Source: DASXHZ01 sp036488085 (GTDB lineage Bacteria; Acidobacteriota; Thermoanaerobaculia; Gp7-AA8). Taken from it: DNA of 32,656 bases. Position 1 is the stretch's first letter. The number at the start of each line of letters is the position of its first letter. Made by a program: the position numbers and the translations under genes. The stretch is taken from positions 1 through 32,656 of the forward strand of contig DASXHZ010000057.1 in the NCBI GenBank assembly GCA_036488085.1. Reading direction: 5' to 3'. The notes under the pieces were generated by a model. The model did not search any database. It was given only the letters and a program-made list of their open reading frames with translations, and was not told the origin of the DNA. Below, in pieces: positions 23,625-31,603 of the stretch.

Positions 23625-25129
23625 GCCGGCAAGCGCACTTCGAATACGGCACCGCCGTCAGGACGATTGGCGGCGGTGACGGTGCCTCCGTAGGCGCTCA
23701 CGATTGCGCGGACGATGGCGAGGCCGAGGCCGGCGTGGCGGCCGCTGGTCTCCTCGGGACGCCAGGTGAAGAAGCGGTCGAAGATGCGCGGCATGTTCTC
23801 GGGCGGGATACCGAAGCCGCGATCGGCGACGCTGACCACGACGCGGTTGTCGGTCCTTCGCCCGGTGATCGTGATGGCCGAATCGGGGAGCGCGAAGCTG
23901 TCGGCGTTCTCGATCAGGTTCGAGAAGACCTGCACGAGCCGATCGCGCGACGCGTTCACGGTTAGCGGCTCGGCGAGGTCGACGTCGAACGTGACCCGTC
24001 CGCGCTCGCGCATCGCAAACGCCGCCACGACCTCGCGCAGGAGTGCCGCGACATCGACCTCGCTCTTTTCCTCCGAGGCGATCGTGCGATCGAGCCGCGT
24101 GAGGTCGCGGACTTGCGAGAGGAGGCGCTCCATCCGCGCGATCTCGCTCTCCGCGATCCGCACGAAGCGCGTGCGATCCTCGGCGGCGCTCGTTTCGCCA
24201 AGCATCTCGACGGCGGCGCGGATCGACGCCAGCGGGTTCTTGAACTCGTGCGAGATGTCCGACGCGAACGACTCGGTCTCCTTCTGCCGCTCCTCGAGGC
24301 GGCGGGAGAGGCGTTCGAGCGAGCGTGCGAGATCGCCGATCTCGTCGCGTTTCTTCGAGCCCTTGAAGCGGCCGCGCAGCCGTCCGCTGGCGTCGAGGAT
24401 CTCGTGCGCGTCCTTGCGGAGCTGCCGGATCGGCTGAACGATGGTCGTGCTGACGAGCATCGTGAGCACCATCGCGACGACCAACGAGATGAGGAACACG
24501 CGGAAGATCGCGAGGCGTCCCTTGTGGATTGCCGCGCGGATTTCGTCCGTCGTCTGCGCGACCACGATGACCGATGTCACCTCGTGGTTCTTGTAGACCG
24601 GCATGCCGAGGTAGAGCGTCACCGTGTGATCCGGCGCGGAGGACATTCGCTTCTCGCTCGAGCTTGTACCGACGAGCGCGTTCTGCACCTCGGGGCCGCG
24701 GAGGATCGGCGAGCGCTCGTAGTCGTCGCTCGACGCGAGCGGCGTCGCTGGACGGAGCCGCTGCATTGGCTTGGCGAGGATCGCGGCACCGAGGCGGTAG
24801 AGCCAGTTGCGTTGCGCGGGCGTCTCGCCGGGCGTCGTGTCAGTGATCGGGCCCGAATCGGCGGTCACGCGGCCGTCGGGCGCGACGATGCGAATGCGCC
24901 CGTCGCTCGGCCGGAGCTGCTGCAGGATCGGCGCGACGTCGCGGCCATCTTGCATCGCAGCGAGAACGAGCCACGCCTGCCGCTCCATCGACTCGACCTG
25001 CATCCGCTCCATCGTCGCTTCGTAGCTGCCGAGGAAGAGGACGCCGGCGATCGGGAGGAAGACCACCAGGATGTTAAAGAGCATCAGCCGGAGCGAGATG
25101 CGGGCGAGGAAGCGGGGCGTCACCCGCAT
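23621..25129 (-). CDS. pdsS: Sensor histidine kinase of a dedicated sortase system
   Basis: This 502-aa membrane kinase has helices at about 13-34 (LRLMLFNILVVFLPIAGVLF) and 205-231, a periplasmic sensor between them, a HAMP-like stretch (IRQLRKDAHEILDASGR, then RDEIGDLARSLERL) and the H-box SDISHEFKNPLASIRAA with His294. ATPase motifs are FSNLIENADSF, VADRGFGIPPENMPRIFDRF and RHAGLGLAIVRAIV. Its ATG shares one base with the pdsR stop (TGATG), so the pair is coupled. The assignment to the PdsS family rests on this kinase plus the divergently transcribed LPxTG/VIT/VWA protein and class GN sortase, the known arrangement of that system. It probably senses envelope state and drives sortase-target expression. 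Confidence 0.88.
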   Translation of the reverse strand: MRVTPRFLARISLRLMLFNILVVFLPIAGVLFLGSYEATMERMQVESMERQAWLVLAAMQDGRDVAPILQQLRPSDGRIRIVAPDGRVTADSGPITDTTPGETPAQRNWLYRLGAAILAKPMQRLRPATPLASSDDYERSPILRGPEVQNALVGTSSSEKRMSSAPDHTVTLYLGMPVYKNHEVTSVIVVAQTTDEIRAAIHKGRLAIFRVFLISLVVAMVLTMLVSTTIVQPIRQLRKDAHEILDASGRLRGRFKGSKKRDEIGDLARSLERLSRRLEERQKETESFASDISHEFKNPLASIRAAVEMLGETSAAEDRTRFVRIAESEIARMERLLSQVRDLTRLDRTIASEEKSEVDVAALLREVVAAFAMRERGRVTFDVDLAEPLTVNASRDRLVQVFSNLIENADSFALPDSAITITGRRTDNRVVVSVADRGFGIPPENMPRIFDRFFTWRPEETSGRHAGLGLAIVRAIVSAYGGTVTAANRPDGGAVFEVRLPA

Positions 25130-25830
25130 CAGGCGCGCTCCGGCTGGAAGCGGTAGCCCATCCCGTAAATCGTCTCGATGCGATCGAACGACGGGTCGGC
25201 CGCCTCGAACTTCTTCCGCAGCCGCTTCACGTGCGTGTCGATCGTCCGCTCGCTGACGTAGTTGTCGTGCGCATAGCCGTCGCGCGTGAGCTGCTGGCGC
25301 GTCTTGACGTGACCGGGATGGCGGACGAGCGCCTGAAGCATCAAGAACTCGGTGACGGTGAGGTCGATGTCGTTCCCTTTCCAGCGGACGAGGAAGCGTT
25401 GCGGGTCGAGCTCCAGCGATCCGACGCGGACGATCGTCTCCGCCGCCTTCGGCGACTCGGCGCGATGGGCAGAGCGGCGCAGGAGCACGCGGATACGCGC
25501 GACGAGCTCGCGCACCGAGAACGGCTTGCAGAGGTAGTCGTCGGCGCCGAGCTCGAGGCCGAGGATCCGATCGAGCTCGTCGTCCTTCGAGGTGACGAAG
25601 ATGATCGGGAGCGTCTCGGAGAGTGCGCGAAGACGGCGGCACAGCTCGAGGCCGTCGAGCCGCGGCATCAGGATGTCGAGGACCGCGACGTCGGGAAGCG
25701 CGATCTGGAACGCGGCCCATGCTTCCGAGCCGTCGGCGAACGTCTTCACCTGATGCCCTTCGCGCTGCAGCGCGAACGCGACCGTCTCGCGGATGTTCGC
25801 CTCGTCGTCGACGATCGCCACGTGCGCCAT
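25129..25830 (-). CDS. pdsR: OmpR-family response regulator of a dedicated sortase system
   Basis: This 233-aa regulator starts at ATG 25830 (MAHVAIVDDEANIRETVAF); the longer frame to 25875 would run into the promoter repeats. The receiver carries Asp52 (VAVLDILMPRLDG) and Lys in LCKPFS. The winged-helix domain has DLTVTEFLMLQALVRHPGH, TRQQLTRDGY, SERTIDTHVKRLRKKF and IYGMGYRFQ. It is transcribed away from the sortase-target gene, with a 139-bp divergent control region holding an 11-bp-period repeat that suits an OmpR-type dimer. It is the partner of pdsS. Confidence 0.9.
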   Translation of the reverse strand: MAHVAIVDDEANIRETVAFALQREGHQVKTFADGSEAWAAFQIALPDVAVLDILMPRLDGLELCRRLRALSETLPIIFVTSKDDELDRILGLELGADDYLCKPFSVRELVARIRVLLRRSAHRAESPKAAETIVRVGSLELDPQRFLVRWKGNDIDLTVTEFLMLQALVRHPGHVKTRQQLTRDGYAHDNYVSERTIDTHVKRLRKKFEAADPSFDRIETIYGMGYRFQPERA

Positions 25831-25836
25831 GCCGCC

Positions 25837-25890
25837 GATTGTAGCGGGGCGATTCGACGCCGAGCCGGTCGCCACAATCCCGCCACAATC
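25837..25890 (+). promoter_or_regulatory. Putative PdsR operator in the divergent pdsR/target promoter
   Basis: GCCACAATC occurs at 25871-25879 and again at 25882-25890, an exact direct repeat with an 11-bp period, the spacing typical of OmpR/PhoB dimer sites. A related inverted half-site, GATTGTAGC, lies at 25837-25845. No clear -35/-10 pair is visible. Confidence 0.55.
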
Positions 25891-25969
25891 GAGCCGCGAG
25901 CCTGCCTCGATTCCTCCGCGCTCTCGCCAATCGCCGGACGCTCATTGACTGGCGGAGGACACGAACACC

Positions 25970-27934
25970 ATGAAACGCCTGCTCACATGCATCCCGCTGT
26001 TGCTTCTCATCGCCACCGCGGCGCTTGCCGCCCCTCAAACGAACAGCGATCCGCTGCCGCTCGTCAAGATGGACGACGTCAAGAGCGCGGCGATGCTGCT
26101 CAAGACTTCGCAACCGGGCGTCTTCGCCGAGGCGCCGGCGCTGAAGACCGACGCCCGGCTGCACGTCCGCGGCATCGTGCTGCGCGGCGAGGTCACTCAG
26201 ACCTTCGAAAACACGACGCCTCAATGCGCCGAGGCGGTTTACGTCTTTCCGCTGCCGGAGAACGCGGCGGTCGACACGCTGCGAATGACCATCGGGCAAC
26301 GCGTGATCGAGGGAGAGATCCAGGAGAAAGAAGCGGCGCAGCACACGTACGAGACCGCCAAGTTTGAGGGGAAGCATGCGTCGCTGCTGACGCAGGAGCG
26401 TCCGAATATCTTCACCGTCGCGATCGCGAACGTCGCGAGCAACGAGAAGGTGGTCATCGACATCGCGTACCAGCAGACGGTCGACTATCGCGACGGCGCG
26501 TTCTCGCTCCGGTTTCCGATGACGATCGGCCCGCGCTACAACCCGAGCGGCCTCGCTGATCCCATCACGCCGCCGGTCGCGATCGGCGGGAGGAGCAAGA
26601 CCTCGCTGACAGTCGACCTCGACGCCGGCTTCTCGCTCCGCCGCGTCGAGAGCCCGTATCACCAGATCAACACCACCGTCGTCTCTGGCTCTCACTACAC
26701 GGTTACGCTCGCGCAAGGTGCCGTGCCCGCGGACCGCGACTTCGAGCTGACGTGGCAGCCGGACCTCGGCAACGAACCGAAGTCGGCGATCTTCAGCGAA
26801 GGCGACTACGCGCTGATGATGATCCTGCCGCCGGCGCAGAGCACGCACGTCCGGATGGCGCGCGAGACGGTATTCGTCATCGACACGTCCGGCTCGATGG
26901 AAGGGACGTCGATCAACGAGGCGAAGAACGCACTGCTGATGGCGGTCGACCGTCTGCAGCCGGGCGATCGGTTCAACGTCATCGAGTTCAACTCGACGAC
27001 GCACATGCTCTTCGACGACGCGCAGCCGGCGACGTCGGACGCCGTGTCGCGTGCGAAGGCGTGGGTGAATGCGCTGAACGCGGACGGCGGCACGGAAATC
27101 CTCGACGCGATCCAGCATGCGCTGAAGGACAACCAGACGCCCGGCGACGACGGCGTCCGCCAAGTCGTCTTCATGACCGACGGCCAGGTCGGGAACGAGG
27201 ACCAGTGTTTCACCTACATCCGCGACCACCTCGGGCGCACCCGTCTGTTCACGGTCGGCATCGGCTCCGCGCCGAACTCGCATTTCATGCGCAACGCGGC
27301 TCGTTTCGGCCGCGGGACGTTCACCTACATCGGCAACGTCAGCGAAGTGCAGGAGAAGATGAGCGCGCTGTTCGGAAAGCTCGAGAATCCGGTGCTCTCG
27401 AACGTGACGCTGCACCTCGACGATCCGGCCGCCGAGATGTGGCCGCAGCGCGTCCCCGATCTCTACTCCGGCGAGCCGATCGTGGTGACGGTCAAAACCG
27501 CGAAGCGCGGCGGCCGTGTCATCACGACCGCCACAATGGGGAAAGAAGAATGGAGTGATACGCACGTCCTCACGAGCAGCAGCGGGGAATCGGGGATCGC
27601 GAAGCTGTGGGCGCGGCAGAAGATCGAGGCGCTGCTCGACCGCGACACGCCACTCGCGGAGAACAGCGCGGATCGCCAACAGGTGCTCGACCTCGCGATT
27701 GCGAATCACCTCGTGACGCCGCTGACGAGTCTCGTCGCCGTCGACCAGACCCGGACCGGCATCGACCCGGCGACCTGCAACACGACGGCGATTCCGGTGA
27801 ACCTGCCGGCTGGCTGGGGCGGGACCATTGAAAGCATAGGGGGGACGCTGCCGCAGACCGGGACGCCTGGACCGTTGATGATCGCGATCGGAGCGCTGCT
27901 GCTTCTTCTCGCCATCGTCTTCCTAAGGTTCTGA
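25970..27934 (+). CDS. VIT/VWA-domain sortase target protein with LPQTG anchor
   Basis: This 654-aa exported protein has a signal peptide (LLTCIPLLLLIATAALAAP). A VIT domain at about 55-185 has VLRGEVTQTFENTTP and YVFPLPENAAVDTLRM. A von Willebrand A domain at about 297-475 has an intact MIDAS motif DTSGSM (305-310), with FMTDGQVGNEDQ further on. The C-terminus is a textbook sortase signal: LPQTG at 627-631, a hydrophobic segment (PLMIAIGALLLLLAIVFL) and a terminal Arg. It belongs to the family called marine proteobacterial sortase target protein. The sortase gene begins one base after its stop. GGAGG lies 11 bases before the ATG. The protein is presumably processed at LPQTG and displayed on the cell surface or in the periplasm, binding ligands through its metal site. 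Confidence 0.94.
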   Translation: MKRLLTCIPLLLLIATAALAAPQTNSDPLPLVKMDDVKSAAMLLKTSQPGVFAEAPALKTDARLHVRGIVLRGEVTQTFENTTPQCAEAVYVFPLPENAAVDTLRMTIGQRVIEGEIQEKEAAQHTYETAKFEGKHASLLTQERPNIFTVAIANVASNEKVVIDIAYQQTVDYRDGAFSLRFPMTIGPRYNPSGLADPITPPVAIGGRSKTSLTVDLDAGFSLRRVESPYHQINTTVVSGSHYTVTLAQGAVPADRDFELTWQPDLGNEPKSAIFSEGDYALMMILPPAQSTHVRMARETVFVIDTSGSMEGTSINEAKNALLMAVDRLQPGDRFNVIEFNSTTHMLFDDAQPATSDAVSRAKAWVNALNADGGTEILDAIQHALKDNQTPGDDGVRQVVFMTDGQVGNEDQCFTYIRDHLGRTRLFTVGIGSAPNSHFMRNAARFGRGTFTYIGNVSEVQEKMSALFGKLENPVLSNVTLHLDDPAAEMWPQRVPDLYSGEPIVVTVKTAKRGGRVITTATMGKEEWSDTHVLTSSSGESGIAKLWARQKIEALLDRDTPLAENSADRQQVLDLAIANHLVTPLTSLVAVDQTRTGIDPATCNTTAIPVNLPAGWGGTIESIGGTLPQTGTPGPLMIAIGALLLLLAIVFLRF

Positions 27935-27935
27935 C

Positions 27936-28487
27936 ATGAGCCGCCGCCGCCAAGCAATCGGAGTGGTCCTCGCCATGGCCAGCGTTTTCAGCGTCAGCAA
28001 CGCCGCGTATCTCTACGCCAAAGCCGCCCTCGGCCAGTTCCTCCTCGAGCGCGCCTGGACGCGCGCCATGCACGGCGAGTGCGATACGAAGCCGTGGACG
28101 TGGGCCGATACGACGCCGCTCGCGCGCATCGAGTTCGCGCGCGAGCGGCGCTCGTACATCGTTCTCTCCGGCGCGAGCGGGCGGACGATGGCGTGGGGGC
28201 CGGGGCACGTCGACGGAACCGCGATGCCGGGGATGCTCGGCAATTGCGTCATCTCCGCGCATCGCGACACGCATTTCTCCGTGCTGCGCGGGGCGCGTGT
28301 CGGCGACGTGATCCGCGTCGCGAAGCCCGACGGCCGCCGCGTCGCCTACCGCATCAGCGAAGTGCTCGTCACGAACGATCGCGACTCGAAGCTGCTCGCG
28401 GCGTCGAACGAGCGGACGCTCACGCTGATCACCTGCTGGCCGTTCGACGCCATCCGTCCCGGCGGCCACGAGCGCGCTTCGTCGTGA
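27936..28487 (+). CDS. Class GN sortase (dedicated to the upstream LPQTG protein), C-terminus frameshifted
   Basis: This 183-aa transpeptidase has an N-terminal membrane helix (AIGVVLAMASVFSVSNAAYL). Catalytic His109 lies in CVISAHRDTHF and Cys167 in LTLITCWPFDAIRPGG. It cleaves LPxTG between Thr and Gly and joins the protein to an acceptor, which is not known for this class. The frame ends early as HERASS. One extra base near 28466 would give PRARFVVIARGI and a stop at 28502-28504, which matches the usual class ending and restores the last strand and its Arg. Its extended stop would then sit in a CTAG shared with the convergent gene, just as cysK and pdsS share theirs. It is translationally coupled to the target gene. 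Confidence 0.9.
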   Translation: MSRRRQAIGVVLAMASVFSVSNAAYLYAKAALGQFLLERAWTRAMHGECDTKPWTWADTTPLARIEFARERRSYIVLSGASGRTMAWGPGHVDGTAMPGMLGNCVISAHRDTHFSVLRGARVGDVIRVAKPDGRRVAYRISEVLVTNDRDSKLLAASNERTLTLITCWPFDAIRPGGHERASS

Positions 28488-28500
28488 TCGCGAGGGGGAT

Positions 28501-28887
28501 CTAGCTCGTGGTACGCGACCGATGGATGCGCATCTTGATCTCTTCGAACTTGGTGCGCTGTTCCGGGGTGAGGATCTTCTCGATCTCGGCGTTGGTTTGA
28601 TCGATCTGGGCGCGGATCTGGGGGCGGACGCCGGCCTGTATGGCGGCGATCCGCTGCTGGCGCGCCTGGATGATCTGCGTCACCTGCGCGCGCTGCTGGT
28701 CGGTGAAGTGGAGCTCGCCGTCGAGACGCTTCACGATGCGGTCGGTGGCGAAGCGTTGCGCGCGCGAGTGCGGGTTTTGGCGGTAGAGCCAGAAGCGATC
28801 GGCGACCACGCCGAGGAGGAATCCGACGATCAGCGTCGCGATCACCGTCGCGACGGCGATCGTGCGGGCGCTGCTACGGGTTGACAC
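28501..28887 (-). CDS. Membrane-anchored Spy/CpxP-like periplasmic protein
   Basis: This 128-aa protein has an N-terminal membrane helix (IAVATVIATLIVGFLLGVVA) followed by an all-helical periplasmic part: LHFTDQQRAQVTQIIQARQQ, then IQAGVRPQIRAQIDQTNAEI and KILTPEQRTKFEEI. The LTxxQ-like pair (FTDQQ, LTPEQ) is typical of Spy/CpxP/ZraP relatives, which chaperone envelope proteins or sense metals. Its start overlaps the anti-sigma stop by 14 bp, so it is the third gene of the ECF operon. In CnrYXH-type systems a periplasmic sensor of this fold controls the anti-sigma factor; the same role is plausible here. Confidence 0.82.
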   Translation of the reverse strand: MSTRSSARTIAVATVIATLIVGFLLGVVADRFWLYRQNPHSRAQRFATDRIVKRLDGELHFTDQQRAQVTQIIQARQQRIAAIQAGVRPQIRAQIDQTNAEIEKILTPEQRTKFEEIKMRIHRSRTTS

Positions 28888-29197
28888 GATAGACGTCTCC
28901 CGCGGCCGAGATCTCGATGGTGTTGGTGGCCGACAGCGATTCGAGCGTCGGCTGCTGCAGATCGGGCGAGCCGGTGCGGTCGATCCAGACGATACCGACG
29001 GTGGCGGCGAGCGCTAGTGCCGAGAGCGAGGCGGCGAGCGGGCGGAACCAGCGCGCCAGCACCTGCGACGCCGTGGCCGGCGACTGAATGCGTTCGCGGA
29101 TCCGCGCGGCGACGCGCGTCGTCATGAAGCCGTCCGGCTCGAAGCGCAGCGGGCGTGCGTCCTCGCTCAGCTTGTCGAAAAACCGGTCGTCACTCAT
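28874..29197 (-). CDS. Putative single-pass anti-sigma factor
   Basis: This 107-aa protein has a cytoplasmic N-terminal half (FFDKLSEDARPLRFEPDGF, TTRVAARIRERI), one membrane helix (LAASLSALALAATVGIVWI) and a short periplasmic tail. It lacks the zinc-binding HxxxCxxC motif of ZAS anti-sigma factors. The call rests on topology and on position: it overlaps the ECF sigma stop by 8 bp and is followed by a Spy-like gene. It is probably a membrane anchor that holds the sigma factor inactive. Confidence 0.72.
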   Translation of the reverse strand: MSDDRFFDKLSEDARPLRFEPDGFMTTRVAARIRERIQSPATASQVLARWFRPLAASLSALALAATVGIVWIDRTGSPDLQQPTLESLSATNTIEISAAGDVYRVNP

Positions 29198-29768
29198 CGC
29201 TTCCTCCGTAGATATCGGCGAGCTGCTCGCGCAGCTTCCGTCGTGCCAGGGAGAGGTGCGAGCGCACCGTTCCCTCGTTCAGGTTCAACATCCCTGCAAT
29301 TTCCGTGTGGCTGAACTCTTCGACCAGATGCAGCCGCGCCACGAGGCGTTGCATCTCCGGCAGCGACTGCAGCGCCGTGTCGATCCGCGCGGCGATCTCG
29401 TTCGTCCTCGCCGGCAGGTCAGCCCGGTCGCGCCGCTCGGCCACTTCCAGCTCCGTTAGCGCCTCCTGGCGCACGCGGCTGCGGTGCTTCACCACGTCGA
29501 GCGAGAGGTTCGTCACGATGCGATAGATCCACGGTCCGAATGGATCGCCGGTCCGGAAGCGGCTGATGTTCTCGTACGCCCTCACGAACGCCTCCTGCGC
29601 GAGGTCTTCGGCATCGTCGGCATTGCGGACGATTCCCCACGCGACGGAGATGACTCGTTTGAGGTATTTCGAGACCAGGTATTCATACGCTTCCGGACGG
29701 CCTGCCTTCGTTTCGGCGATGGCCGCAACTTCTAATACGTCCTCTTCATGTGCGGCGGCCGCCTTCAA
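29190..29768 (-). CDS. ECF-type RNA polymerase sigma factor (RpoE-like)
   Basis: This 192-aa protein starts at TTG 29768; no in-frame ATG exists near the N-terminus. Region 2 is EYLVSKYLKRVISVAWGIV with RNADDAEDLAQEAFVRAYEN and FGPWIYRIVTNLSLDVVKHR. Region 4 is ALQSLPEMQRLVARLHLVEE, then FSHTEIAGMLNLNEGTVRSH and SLARRKLREQL. Both sigma regions are complete. It leads an operon with a single-pass anti-sigma protein and a Spy-like protein, with a second Spy-like gene 41 bp upstream on the same strand. This suggests an envelope or metal-stress regulon. Confidence 0.94.
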   Translation of the reverse strand: MKAAAAHEEDVLEVAAIAETKAGRPEAYEYLVSKYLKRVISVAWGIVRNADDAEDLAQEAFVRAYENISRFRTGDPFGPWIYRIVTNLSLDVVKHRSRVRQEALTELEVAERRDRADLPARTNEIAARIDTALQSLPEMQRLVARLHLVEEFSHTEIAGMLNLNEGTVRSHLSLARRKLREQLADIYGGSDE

Positions 29769-29809
29769 TCGAACATCCGTGGCGCCCAGTATTGTGCACG
29801 ATCACGACC

Positions 29810-30274
29810 TTAATTCTCGCGCGCACTGCGATCGGCGAGGAACTGCGACGCCTTCGCCCGCTGATCGGGAGTGAGCACGTTGAGTGCCTTCGAGACGCCG
29901 GCGAGGACGTTCATCTTGACCGTCCGCTCCGTGCTCGTCTGCTGATCGATCAGCGCCTGCGCGGCCGCCGTGTCGTTCGGGTTCGCGAGCAGTGTCTTTG
30001 CGACCTGCAGCCGCGCGTCGCGAAGCTGCTGGCGGTAGGGTGCATTCTGGGCTCGCACTTCCTTCGCGATGATCTTCAGTTGATCCACCTGAGCGTCGCT
30101 GAGGTCGAGCGCCGCTTTCACACGTCCTGTGTGGCCGAAGAACATCATTCCGCCGAACGCTCCGCCGCCGGCATCCGCGCGATGGCGATGGAATCCCTGC
30201 GCGTAAGCGAACGGAAACGCCGCGAGTGCGAGCACCGCGAGGATGGCGAAAATGACAATGGTGCGTTTGCTCAT
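29810..30274 (-). CDS. Periplasmic Spy/CpxP/ZraP-like protein
   Basis: This 154-aa protein has a signal peptide (IVIFAILAVLALAAFPFAYA). A His/Gly/Met-rich start (GFHRHRADAGGGAFGGMMFF) could bind metal. Helices follow with LDLSDAQVDQLKIIAKEVRA, QLRDARLQVAKTLL and the LTPDQRAKASQFLADR end, the LTxxQ-type motif. A GGGGGA ribosome site is well placed. The gene lies upstream of, and is likely co-transcribed with, the ECF sigma gene, so two LTxxQ-type proteins flank one sigma/anti-sigma pair. Confidence 0.85.
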   Translation of the reverse strand: MSKRTIVIFAILAVLALAAFPFAYAQGFHRHRADAGGGAFGGMMFFGHTGRVKAALDLSDAQVDQLKIIAKEVRAQNAPYRQQLRDARLQVAKTLLANPNDTAAAQALIDQQTSTERTVKMNVLAGVSKALNVLTPDQRAKASQFLADRSAREN

Positions 30275-30340
30275 GAGGGTCCCCCTTTTGTTGTTTTGGG
30301 CTGAAGGAGGTACGACCCGTTCCGGCCTTCGTTGAAGCCT

Positions 30341-30346
30341 TATAAT
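30341..30346 (+). promoter_or_regulatory. Perfect -10 hexamer in a divergent promoter region
   Basis: TATAAT lies 18 bp before ATG 30365. No good -35 is found 17 bases upstream. The embedded TTATAA is palindromic, so the same spot could also serve the Spy-like gene on the minus strand. Confidence 0.35.
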
Positions 30347-30364
30347 TCCGGTCCCAAATAGGCG

Positions 30365-31603
30365 ATGAGACCGGTTTCCGCAGCGTTCCTGATGCTGTTG
30401 GCCCTACCCCCCGCGGCGACCGCGCAGACGATGCTCGACTGCCCGGGAGCGGCGTCCGCCGCGCACTGCGACACGTTCCATTTTCATACGCAGATGTACC
30501 GCCCCGACACGCGGACGTCGGTCGACGTGTGGGGGACCAATCAATTCGCGACGCAGGCAGCGTGCGAGCGCGCCCGCGACGCGCAAATGAAGCGCAACCT
30601 CGCCGTCGTAACCTATTTCCGCACGACGCGCGGCGAGCAGAACTATGAGGCGGACCGTTTCGGCGCCTGCCACTGCGACCTCTCGATCGACAAGACGAAT
30701 CCCCGCTACCTCGGCGACTCCCAACGAGCCGCGCAGTTGCGCCTCGCCGAGGATGTGCGGCAGCACGTCCGCGAACGGCTGCTCGATTCGGGACTGCAGA
30801 GCGATTCGGAGATCGTCCGGAGCGCCGCGGCGCCGGTCGGGGAAGCGGCCCTCGATTTTCCCAGGATGGTGAAAGTGCCCGTGTCGGTCGCCGTGACGGC
30901 AACCAATCCGGATGAGCTGAAGTCGACGAAGCTCGTCGAGAGGGCGCAGCCGTCGGTTGCCGCGCTGGACGACTTGCCTCTCGTTGATGTACCCGTGCTC
31001 AATGGGGCGGCGACGCCCCCGCCGCCGTCTCCCGCAGTTGCTACCGCCAGCGGCGGCGAGGGCGCCGCCGCCCCGTTGAGCACAACCCCTCCTCCCCTTC
31101 CCGCCCCCATGCCCGAGGTCGCGGTTGCGCCCGACGAAGACGCGGCGGAGACGTTCATCAACTCCGAGACGCAGCGGGTCCAGAACGTCTTGAAGGCGTC
31201 GAGCGCAATCGGCGAGGAGGATGTGAAGGCGAAGATCTACGAGGCGTGCATGCAGCGGATCCAGTTGCTGTCGAACCTTCGTACGCTCATTCAGACCGCC
31301 GGGGCGAAGAGCCGGCTCGCCGACTTCGCGCGCAACGCGCATAGCGAGAGCGAACGGCTTGCGTTCGTCGGGAAGCTGTTCGGCGACGACATGCGCTCGC
31401 ATTGGGCGCCGGCCGACGCGCGCGACGTCATCCTGCCGTCGAGCATCGCCGAGGCCGACGCCGAGCGCGCGTTGCGCGACGCCACCGGCAAAGTCACGCC
31501 GCAGCAGAAGAAACACGCGCTTTACGTCTTCCTTGCGCGCTCGCAGCCGACCGAGGAACAGCAGCTCTGGCTGTCGACCGTCGCCGACTCACTCCTCCAA
31601 TGA
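30365..31603 (+). CDS. Secreted protein of unknown function with central Pro/Ala-rich linker
   Basis: This 412-aa protein has a signal peptide (SAAFLMLLALPPAATAQ). The N-terminal domain (about 25-120) contains paired cysteines (MLDCPG, AAHCDTFHFH, ACERARDAQ, FGACHCDLS) and may bind metal or form disulfides. A low-complexity linker at about 205-260 (TPPPPSPAV, TPPPLPAPMPE) joins a helical C-terminal part (EDAAETFINSETQRVQNVLK; QRIQLLSNLRTLIQTAG). No known family was recognised. Its stop overlaps the next start as ATGA (31600-31603), so it is coupled to a TPR/zinc-ribbon protein. Confidence 0.78.
   Translation: MRPVSAAFLMLLALPPAATAQTMLDCPGAASAAHCDTFHFHTQMYRPDTRTSVDVWGTNQFATQAACERARDAQMKRNLAVVTYFRTTRGEQNYEADRFGACHCDLSIDKTNPRYLGDSQRAAQLRLAEDVRQHVRERLLDSGLQSDSEIVRSAAAPVGEAALDFPRMVKVPVSVAVTATNPDELKSTKLVERAQPSVAALDDLPLVDVPVLNGAATPPPPSPAVATASGGEGAAAPLSTTPPPLPAPMPEVAVAPDEDAAETFINSETQRVQNVLKASSAIGEEDVKAKIYEACMQRIQLLSNLRTLIQTAGAKSRLADFARNAHSESERLAFVGKLFGDDMRSHWAPADARDVILPSSIAEADAERALRDATGKVTPQQKKHALYVFLARSQPTEEQQLWLSTVADSLLQ

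Noticed and set aside
23621..27709. A 1362-codon open frame on the minus strand covering the sortase target gene and pdsR
   Set aside because: Only its last 502 codons (pdsS) have protein-like content. The remainder is Arg/Asp/His-rich antisense of real genes, a usual effect of high GC.
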